5,006 bases of DNA, from positions 1 to 5,006 of the forward strand of contig JAIENH010000597.1 in assembly GCA_019751475.1 (NCBI GenBank), written 5' to 3'. The notes below the pieces were generated by a model, which was not told the DNA's origin, did no database searches, and worked only from the letters and a program-made list of their open reading frames with translations. The translations under genes and the position numbers were made by a program. Source of the DNA: Cyclobacteriaceae bacterium. Its GTDB lineage: Bacteria; Bacteroidota; Bacteroidia; Cytophagales; Cyclobacteriaceae. Every line of letters begins with the position of its first letter. Position 1 is the stretch's first letter. This document shows positions 1 through 5,006 of the stretch, piece after piece.

Positions 1-1
1 G

Positions 2-2059
2 GTCTTCAGCGAGCCTTCGCCCGATAAGAAAACTTATTTCATCGCCACTGAAGACAACCGCTTTTTTATTCTCAAAGAAGGTCAAGCCCTTCGTGAGTGC
101 AAGCCCAACGATGCAGCCTATCTGAACACAAACGTAGTAGCCAACGCTACGTGGGTAACCGAATCATTGGTGGCCATTGGCACGCTGCGCGGAGGTGTAG
201 TGTTCATAAACATCGACAATGAAGAAACCGTAGAGATATCCAACTACTACACAGGCCTGCCTGACAACGAAGTGTATGCTTTGCTCACCGACCGACACCA
301 GGGCGTGTGGGTGGCTCATGATTACGGCTTCACGCGGATTGCTCCTTTTCTTCCATTCCGCACATTCAATCATTATCCCGGCTTAGCTGGCAATTTATTG
401 TGCGTGCAGACATTTGCTGACCAGGTGTATGTGGGCACTACACTTGGACTCTTTCGGTTATCACGCGAAGAAATTTTTGAGAATGAAGCGTACAGCGTAA
501 CACAACAGTTGATCGTGCCAGAAGAAACACCGGCCGAAGTGGAAGTGGCGCAGAAAAAAAGCAGGCGAAAATTATTTTCCTTAAAGAAGAAAAAAGAAGA
601 GCCACCCCCTGCCCCGGTGGAAGTGAAACAGCCTGCTAAAACCAAGACCGTAACCAAGCGCATACAAAAAACCCGGCAAGTGCTTCGAGGCATTGACTAT
701 GCATTCAAGCGGGTGGAAGGTATCTCCGGCAAGGTGGACCAGCTCACCGTGGTCAACAACAAACTTCTGTGCGGTGGTGTGGGGGGTGTGTTTGAAGTGA
801 ATGGCCTCGCCTCTACCTCAATAAGTCGCGAACCGGTGCGCACGTTCTTCTATTCAAAAAATCTGCAACAGTTATTGTTAAGTACGTACAACGATGAGAT
901 CAAGGCCTTTGCTTCGGCCAACAAAGGATGGAAGCAATCCTCCTTCCCTGATTCGTTGTCAATCTATGCCGACTACATGTTTGAAGACAATGTACAGGAC
1001 TTGTGGATTTGTGGACGTGACCGCGCACTGAAAGTAGGCATTGAAGAAGGAGAAATTCTTGATGCAGAAAGTATTCCATTGCCGTATACATCTGTGGACC
1101 GAACAGTAGGTCTCGCTTTTGGGCAGGAAGTTTACCTCACACAAAACGGAGAATTTTTTCACTACGCCAGTTTCAAAAATGCTTTTATTAAATATGATTC
1201 GTTGCCCGGTCCAAAAAAATACTTCGCATCGGCCGGCTACTTTTGGTTTTACGATGGTCATCGTTGGCGCACAGTAGACAGGCGGCTGCAAGGCGCCATC
1301 AAAACGGAGTGGCTTGGACTTTTTCCTGACATACGCTTTTTAGCGCCCACCGATCAAAACAAAAGCTTATGGGTGATCACGGCATCGAATGAGTTGTACA
1401 AATTTTCAAGCGAACAAAGTCAACTGGTTAACGAAGGCAACCCGCTCTTTTTGAAAGAAGTGCGAAACCAGCAATTAAAACTTTCACCCCGCAAAACACT
1501 TTCTATTGAAGAAGATGAGAGCGCCCTCACCTTTGAATTCATACAGCCGGAATACGTAAGTCTTTTGGCAGTAGAGTATCGCTACTGGGTCAAAGGTCTG
1601 CAGTCTGGGTGGTCGGAGTGGAGTACACTCAATAATATTATCAACTTTCCTTTCCTTCCTCCCGGCAAGTACAATGTGCTGGTACAATCCAAAGATTTGT
1701 TTGGTAAAATCACCGAAGTGGATTCCATCGACTTCAATGTGGTGCCGCCCTACTGGAAGCGTCCGTGGTTTTACGCACTGGAGTTTTTGTTTTTCGGCAC
1801 GTTGGTGGTGTTGTCGCTGCGACTCAATGTGGCCAATACACGCTACCGGTACCTGAACCGTTTCCTGTCCACTCTCACCATCATTATGCTAATACAACTC
1901 GTTCAGACTATTGCTGCCTCAAATATTTCGCTGGTGCCGCTCAAGAGTACGCCCGTGGCCGATTTCTTTGTGCAAGTATTTATGGCGTTGTTGGTCTTAC
2001 CGGTAGAGTCTTTCTTACGAAACCGCATGGTAAAAGCGTCCGAGAAAAGGGCAGCGTGA
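2..2059 (+). CDS. Beta-propeller / Y_Y_Y-domain membrane protein without kinase domain (5' partial)
   Basis: The frame is open from base 2, so the N-terminus lies upstream; the TTG at 167 is internal. About 685 residues are visible. Two-component-type propeller repeats are recognisable: a clear one at nt 251-346 (GLPDNEVYALL...GVWVAH) and weaker blades around 395-460 (VYVGTTLGLFRL), 734-799 (GGVGGVFEV), 998-1039 (DLWICGRD) and 1364-1405 (SLWVITASNELYKF). A basic Lys/Pro-rich insert interrupts the propeller at 554-679. A Y_Y_Y domain follows at about 1520-1747 (YRYWVKGL, GWSEWS, PPGKYNVLVQSKD, ending PPYWKRPWFY). Three hydrophobic helices lie at about 1769-1825, 1865-1921 and 1961-2017, with basic segments after the first and third, suggesting a periplasmic propeller and cytoplasmic C-terminus. 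Relatives with this layout usually continue into a histidine kinase or HTH domain; here the protein ends about 14 residues after the last helix. It is probably an inner-membrane sensor or scaffold. Ligand and partner are unknown. Confidence 0.85.
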   Translation, partial: VFSEPSPDKKTYFIATEDNRFFILKEGQALRECKPNDAAYLNTNVVANATWVTESLVAIGTLRGGVVFINIDNEETVEISNYYTGLPDNEVYALLTDRHQGVWVAHDYGFTRIAPFLPFRTFNHYPGLAGNLLCVQTFADQVYVGTTLGLFRLSREEIFENEAYSVTQQLIVPEETPAEVEVAQKKSRRKLFSLKKKKEEPPPAPVEVKQPAKTKTVTKRIQKTRQVLRGIDYAFKRVEGISGKVDQLTVVNNKLLCGGVGGVFEVNGLASTSISREPVRTFFYSKNLQQLLLSTYNDEIKAFASANKGWKQSSFPDSLSIYADYMFEDNVQDLWICGRDRALKVGIEEGEILDAESIPLPYTSVDRTVGLAFGQEVYLTQNGEFFHYASFKNAFIKYDSLPGPKKYFASAGYFWFYDGHRWRTVDRRLQGAIKTEWLGLFPDIRFLAPTDQNKSLWVITASNELYKFSSEQSQLVNEGNPLFLKEVRNQQLKLSPRKTLSIEEDESALTFEFIQPEYVSLLAVEYRYWVKGLQSGWSEWSTLNNIINFPFLPPGKYNVLVQSKDLFGKITEVDSIDFNVVPPYWKRPWFYALEFLFFGTLVVLSLRLNVANTRYRYLNRFLSTLTIIMLIQLVQTIAASNISLVPLKSTPVADFFVQVFMALLVLPVESFLRNRMVKASEKRAA
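554..679 (+). other. Lys/Arg- and Pro-rich insert within the propeller protein
   Basis: These 42 codons of the first gene hold 16 Lys or Arg residues. They include the runs KKSRRK and KKKKEEPPPAP and then a Thr/Lys-rich stretch (KTKTVTKR). The segment sits between two propeller-like blades, is low in complexity and is probably disordered. The reading frame stays open across it, and recognisable blade sequence follows (GKVDQL...GGVGGVFEV), so it is a true insert or linker rather than a frameshift artefact. The coding DNA has A-tracts of seven bases (554-560) and six bases (590-595). Confidence 0.6.
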
Positions 2060-2074
2060 TCGCTTGTCCTTTTT
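2044..2074 (+). terminator. Candidate intrinsic terminator overlapping the end of the propeller gene
   Basis: GGGCAGCG (2049-2056) can pair with CGCTTGTCC (2061-2069), with one bulged T at 2065 and one G-T pair. The four-base loop is TGAT, so the stop codon of the first gene is the loop. The stem extends as AAAA (2045-2048) against TTTT (2070-2073), and the T-run 2070-2074 serves as the U-tract. The structure sits exactly between the first gene and the next candidate promoter. The U-tract is short and partly used in the stem, so efficiency is uncertain. Confidence 0.5.
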
Positions 2075-2078
2075 CAGG

Positions 2079-2108
2079 TTTGAATTGGCCTGACAATTAG
2101 TAAATTTC
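2079..2108 (+). promoter_or_regulatory. Candidate Bacteroidota-type promoter for the downstream operon
   Basis: TTTG at 2079-2082 matches the -33 element of Bacteroidota primary-sigma promoters. TAAATTTC at 2101-2108 matches the -7 element TAnnTTTG except at the last base. They are 18 bases apart, within the range known for such promoters. Transcription would start close to 2115, giving a very short leader before the ATG at 2128. The site directly follows the candidate terminator. No Shine-Dalgarno is visible before 2128, as is usual in this phylum. The motifs are short, so chance matches are possible. Confidence 0.35.
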
Positions 2109-2127
2109 ACATTAAATCCCGCCTGCT

Positions 2128-2874
2128 ATGAAAGCTCTCCTTTGCTCCTTTGTGATGGCCCTCGTTGTGATGGCCTGTAACACCCAGAAAAAAGAATATG
2201 GCAACCCACCTGCCGAAGGGTTTGATTGGGCCCATTCTGACCCGGCCGCCATCGAATTGGCCGACAGCATCATGATTGCTATGGGCGGTCGCGAGAATTG
2301 GGACAACACCCGGTATATCTCGTGGAATTTCTTTGGAAGAAGGAATTGGGTGTGGGATAAAAAAATGGGACGGGCACGTGTAGAGAGCCTGAATGACAGC
2401 ACCATCTACCTTGTAAACATGAACACGGGCGAAGGTCGCATTCAAATCAAAGGACAAGAGTTAACCGATGCCGACTCGGTAAAGAAGATGCTCCAGCGCG
2501 CTACCTCTATGTGGATCAACGATGCCTACTGGTTGGTGATGCCCTTTAAACTGAAAGACACCGGTGTGACACTCAAATACATGCGCGACACGATCAAGAA
2601 TGTGCCTTACAACGTACTACAATTGACCTTTGCCGAAGTGGGCGATACCCCCCAAAACAAATACAAATTGTTTGTGGATGTGAAAGACAAACTTGTGCGC
2701 TACTGGTCGTACTACAAAGACAGCAAGCAAGACACAGCCAACTTCACCCGCCCGTGGGACAATTATCAGAAGTACGGCAACATCCTGCTTTCGGGCGACC
2801 GTTCGGACGGTGGTGGGCCTAAAAATGTGAAAGTAGATACCGAGCTTCCTGACAAAGTTTTCACTGAATTCTAG
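2128..2874 (+). CDS. Lipoprotein of unknown function, possibly DUF6503-like
   Basis: This 248-residue protein has a signal peptide (MKALLCSFVMALVVMAC) with lipobox VVMA-C and Cys17 as the likely lipidated residue. After the Cys come NTQKKE rather than an acidic run, so the acidic surface-export signal described for Bacteroidota lipoproteins is absent, and a periplasm-facing position is more likely (inference). The mature part starts with an AMGGRENWDNTRYISWNF segment and continues as alternating strands rich in Trp and Tyr (FFGRRNWVWDKK, YKLFVDVKDKLVRYWSYY). This resembles the Bacteroidota lipoprotein families distantly related to LolA-like beta folds; I think of DUF6503 but cannot confirm it. 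No catalytic motif is evident. The ATG at 2128 is chosen because it gives a complete signal peptide. The gene is probably first in the operon, 35 bases before the DinB gene. A role in lipid or lipoprotein binding is only a guess from the fold resemblance. Confidence 0.75.
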   Translation: MKALLCSFVMALVVMACNTQKKEYGNPPAEGFDWAHSDPAAIELADSIMIAMGGRENWDNTRYISWNFFGRRNWVWDKKMGRARVESLNDSTIYLVNMNTGEGRIQIKGQELTDADSVKKMLQRATSMWINDAYWLVMPFKLKDTGVTLKYMRDTIKNVPYNVLQLTFAEVGDTPQNKYKLFVDVKDKLVRYWSYYKDSKQDTANFTRPWDNYQKYGNILLSGDRSDGGGPKNVKVDTELPDKVFTEF

Positions 2875-2909
2875 AAAGACCTGACCGCACAAAACCTCAA
2901 CACGTCTAT

Positions 2910-3422
2910 ATGTTCATCAACCTTGAAACCATCCCCTCCCACTTCAAAGGCTATGTAAAATTGGTAGAGCAATCGGACGTATTGCAGGCCCTACGCATCA
3001 GTGGCCACCGAATAATGGAAATTGTTCACTCCATACCCGATGCTAAAAAAGACTTTCGCTATGCTGATGGCAAGTGGACTATTCGTGAGGTGCTGTGCCA
3101 TCTTATTGATACCGAAAGAATCTTCGCGTACAGGGCCTTGCGCTTTGCGCGAAATGACAAAACCAATCTTCACAGCTTTGATGAGAATGCCTACGCTCTC
3201 CACTTGAATGCTACCGGTCGCAGTATGGGAAAGATTGCTGATGAAATGCAGCACGTGCGGAGATCTACCATCGATCTGTTTGAGAGCTTTAACGAAGAGA
3301 TGTTGGCGCGCAAAGGTTCAGCCAACAATCATGAAATATCGGTGGTGGCTATGGGCTTCGTCACAGCCGGTCATGAAATTCACCATGGCAAAATTCTGAA
3401 AGAACGATACCTGGGCGCTTGA
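2910..3422 (+). CDS. DinB-superfamily metal-binding protein (DinB_2 type)
   Basis: This 170-residue cytoplasmic protein has no signal peptide or membrane helix. It has the DinB hallmarks: GKWTIREVLCHLIDTER at residues 54-70, then FAYRALRFARND, then GHEIHHGKILKERYL near the C-terminus. The expected three-His metal site is intact: His64, with His155 and His159 in an HxxxH pattern. Length and motif order fit a complete four-helix-bundle protein. The superfamily includes metal-dependent thiol transferases (bacillithiol and mycothiol S-transferases) and many members of unknown activity; this subtype, common in Bacteroidota, has no established substrate to my knowledge. It is unrelated to E. coli DinB (DNA polymerase IV). 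The start ATG at 2910 lies 35 bases after the lipoprotein stop. The stop TGA overlaps the next gene's ATG by one base (TGATG), suggesting translational coupling to the carboxypeptidase gene. Confidence 0.88.
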   Translation: MFINLETIPSHFKGYVKLVEQSDVLQALRISGHRIMEIVHSIPDAKKDFRYADGKWTIREVLCHLIDTERIFAYRALRFARNDKTNLHSFDENAYALHLNATGRSMGKIADEMQHVRRSTIDLFESFNEEMLARKGSANNHEISVVAMGFVTAGHEIHHGKILKERYLGA

Positions 3423-4702
3423 TGCGATTGTCTTTCCGGCTTGTCGTCTTTTTGTGTGCTGCACTTAGTGCGTGCTCACCGAAAGCCTATTTGCGTAAGG
3501 AAGTACTACAGTCTGAAAAAGATTTCAACAATCACATCGGTTTTGTTTTATACGATCCGGTAAAACACAAAACACTTTTTGATCACCAGGGCGATCGCTA
3601 CTTCACTCCGGCATCCAATACCAAGATTTTTACTTTCTACACATCACTTCGACTGCTGGGAGATTCTGTTCCAGCGTTGCGATTCGTTCAGCAAAATGAC
3701 TCGTTGATTTTTTGGGGCACTGGCGATCCCAGTTTCTTGTACCATCATTCTGCCAACAGTCCACGTGTGTTCAACCTTCTGTCTCAAACGAGATCACGCT
3801 TGTTTCTATCCACCAGCAATTTCCAAACCGAGCATTTAGGTCCAGGCTGGGCGTGGGACGACTACCAGGATTATTACCAGGTGGAGCGTACATCGCTTCC
3901 CATCTATGGAAACCTGATGCGCATCCGTCACACTGACTCCGTTCACGTGGAGCCAAGGCGATTCAAAAATGAAATCACTCATTCACCCGCTGCCAGTGGT
4001 GATAACTCACTCAAGCGCGAGTTGCACTCCAATCGCACCATGATTACTCACAGCGGCCCGACTGCTCAATGGGAAGTTCCCATTCGCTACAGCGATGATT
4101 TGCTTGTGCAATTGTTGAGCGACACACTCAAGCGGCCCGTGCAGCTTATCAATAGGCCACTTTCATCTCAATCGACTACGGTGTACTCTGTTCCTACCGA
4201 CAGTCTCTATAAAGTGATGATGCAGGAGAGTGACAATTTTATTGCTGAGCAGTTGCTTTTGCTTTGCGCAAATAAAGTGAGCGACACCTTGCGCACAGAA
4301 ATCGCGATCGATTACGCAAAAAAGAATCTGCTGACCGATCTGCCCGATGCACCCAAGTGGGTAGATGGCTCGGGACTTTCACGCTACAATCTCTTCACAC
4401 CCCGGTCAATCGTAAAACTGTGGGAAAAGATTTATGGCGAAGCGCCCCGCGACCGCCTCTTCAGCCTGCTCGCCACCGGGGGTCAAAATGGCACGGTAAA
4501 GAATTATTTTAAATCGGAAAAACCCTTTATTTATGGCAAAACAGGCTCTTTGAGCAATAATCACTGCCTGAGTGGCTATCTTGTTACACGGCAGGGCCGG
4601 TTACTCATCTTTAGCTGGATGAATAATAACTTTACAACATCTACCACCGTGGTGCGCAAGAGAATGGAAACCGTTTTAAGAAAAATCTATGAGCGTTATT
4701 GA
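3422..4702 (+). CDS. dacB: D-alanyl-D-alanine carboxypeptidase/endopeptidase, peptidase S13 (PBP4/DacB-like) lipoprotein
   Basis: This 426-residue penicillin-binding protein is expected to cut the terminal D-Ala or D-Ala-mDAP cross-links of peptidoglycan in the periplasm. All three active-site motifs are present: SxxK as SNTK (Ser65 nucleophile, Lys68), SxN as SDN (270-272) and KTGS (373-376). Other S13 signatures are GDP (101-103) and DGSGLSRYN (315-323) followed by TP. The N-terminus is a lipoprotein signal with lipobox LSA-C (Cys18), so the enzyme is membrane-anchored, unlike soluble E. coli PBP4. No acidic surface-export signal follows the Cys. The 205 residues between the SxxK and SxN serines include the S13-type inserted domains but are somewhat fewer than in E. 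coli PBP4. The ATG at 3422 is preferred over the adjacent in-frame TTG at 3419 because it forms the TGATG overlap with the DinB gene. The GH3 gene starts 10 bases downstream. Confidence 0.9.
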   Translation: MRLSFRLVVFLCAALSACSPKAYLRKEVLQSEKDFNNHIGFVLYDPVKHKTLFDHQGDRYFTPASNTKIFTFYTSLRLLGDSVPALRFVQQNDSLIFWGTGDPSFLYHHSANSPRVFNLLSQTRSRLFLSTSNFQTEHLGPGWAWDDYQDYYQVERTSLPIYGNLMRIRHTDSVHVEPRRFKNEITHSPAASGDNSLKRELHSNRTMITHSGPTAQWEVPIRYSDDLLVQLLSDTLKRPVQLINRPLSSQSTTVYSVPTDSLYKVMMQESDNFIAEQLLLLCANKVSDTLRTEIAIDYAKKNLLTDLPDAPKWVDGSGLSRYNLFTPRSIVKLWEKIYGEAPRDRLFSLLATGGQNGTVKNYFKSEKPFIYGKTGSLSNNHCLSGYLVTRQGRLLIFSWMNNNFTTSTTVVRKRMETVLRKIYERY

Positions 4703-4712
4703 TCGAGTATTC

Positions 4713-5006
4713 ATGACAAAAAAGTATTTCGGCATCAGCCTCTGCCTTTTGTTTGGCCTGATTATAAAAACGAACGCCCAGGTAAAAGACATGCTGGATG
4801 TAAAAATCGGGCAGATGATTTTGATCGGTGTGCCCGGAACAGACGTAGATCCGTTGGTGCTGGAAGAAGTGCGGGCTGGAAAAGTCGGCTCCATTATCTT
4901 CTTTGAAAAAAATGTACCCAAGAGTACCACCGCATTCGCTGCTCTGAAAAAAGTAATCTGGACGTATCAGAAGGCCGCGAACATTCCGCTGATTGTGAGC
5001 ATCGAC
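4713..5006 (+). CDS. Secreted glycoside hydrolase family 3 protein, NagZ-like N-terminus (3' partial)
   Basis: Ninety-eight residues are visible before the window ends in frame. The ATG at 4713 gives a good signal peptide (MTKKY, a hydrophobic core SLCLLFGLII, then TNA-Q), with cleavage likely after Ala22. The in-frame ATG at 4689 overlaps the previous gene and would place eight extra residues (MSVIDRVF) ahead of the signal, so it is less likely. The mature part matches the start of the GH3 barrel: KIGQMILIGVPG (31-42), VGSIIFFEKN (58-67) and IPLIVSID (91-98), which in this family normally leads into a QEGG-like substrate-binding segment just beyond the edge. This pattern is typical of the beta-N-acetylhexosaminidase (NagZ) branch, but the catalytic Asp and the specificity motif are not in view, so a beta-glucosidase cannot be excluded. 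Export contrasts with cytosolic E. coli NagZ. Placement after an S13 carboxypeptidase supports a peptidoglycan role. Confidence 0.82.
   Translation, partial: MTKKYFGISLCLLFGLIIKTNAQVKDMLDVKIGQMILIGVPGTDVDPLVLEEVRAGKVGSIIFFEKNVPKSTTAFAALKKVIWTYQKAANIPLIVSID

Noticed and set aside
167..169. TTG as the start of the propeller protein
   Set aside because: The same frame is open to base 2 and the upstream residues look like propeller sequence, so the gene is cut by the window edge rather than starting here.
373..693. Antisense open frame opposite the basic insert
   Set aside because: It mirrors the Lys-rich coding strand, giving Phe runs from AAA/GAA codons, and has no recognisable domain; it is a shadow of the sense gene.
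2107..2457. Antisense open frames opposite the start of the lipoprotein gene
   Set aside because: They show no recognisable motif and lie fully opposite a convincing lipoprotein with a signal peptide.
2875..2909. Possible terminator or promoter between the lipoprotein and DinB genes
   Set aside because: No inverted repeat with a T-run and no TTTG / TAnnTTTG pair is visible in these 35 bases; simple operon read-through is more likely.
2910..3422. DNA-damage polymerase (DinB, Pol IV) reading of the DinB name
   Set aside because: The sequence has the three-His four-helix-bundle motifs and is far too short for a Y-family polymerase; only the family name is shared.
4689..4712. Earlier in-frame ATG for the GH3 gene, overlapping the dacB stop
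   Set aside because: It would add MSVIDRVF before an already complete signal peptide starting MTKKY at 4713; the later start fits better, though overlap starts do occur.
4676..4930. Antisense open frame across the dacB / GH3 junction
   Set aside because: The + strand here encodes a good signal peptide and GH3 motifs in frame to the window end; the antisense product has no recognisable features.

Overview
The window reads as an ordinary chromosomal stretch from a member of the Bacteroidota, most likely Cytophagales-like. This rests on a two-component-type beta-propeller protein with a triple-tyrosine (Y_Y_Y) domain, two lipoproteins with N-terminal lipoboxes, no clear Shine-Dalgarno sequence before any gene, and a candidate TTTG / TAnnTTTG-type promoter. 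The species assignment is inference. All five genes are on the + strand and densely packed. I see no mobile element, CRISPR array, tRNA or rRNA.

Layout: (1) 2-2059 is the 3' part of a large envelope sensor-like protein with propeller repeats, a very basic Lys/Pro-rich insert, a Y_Y_Y domain and three C-terminal membrane helices. It has no histidine kinase or DNA-binding output domain. (2) Its stop codon lies in the loop of a terminator-like hairpin (2044-2074), followed at once by a candidate promoter (2079-2108). A new transcription unit therefore probably begins here. (3) 2128-2874 encodes a lipoprotein of unknown function. (4) 2910-3422 encodes a DinB-superfamily metal-binding protein. (5) 3422-4702 encodes a lipoprotein D-alanyl-D-alanine carboxypeptidase/endopeptidase (peptidase S13, PBP4/DacB type); its ATG shares one base with the DinB stop codon. 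(6) 4713-5006 is the start of a secreted glycoside hydrolase family 3 protein (NagZ-like N-terminus), cut by the window end.

The last four genes are spaced 35, -1 and 10 bases apart and probably form one operon. Its most coherent theme is cell-wall maintenance: the S13 enzyme cuts peptide stems or cross-links, and the GH3 enzyme, if it is a beta-N-acetylglucosaminidase, would trim the glycan. The DinB protein and the unknown lipoprotein have no established place in that pathway. No clearly undescribed system is visible. The most unusual items are the sensor-like protein without an output domain and its basic insert.
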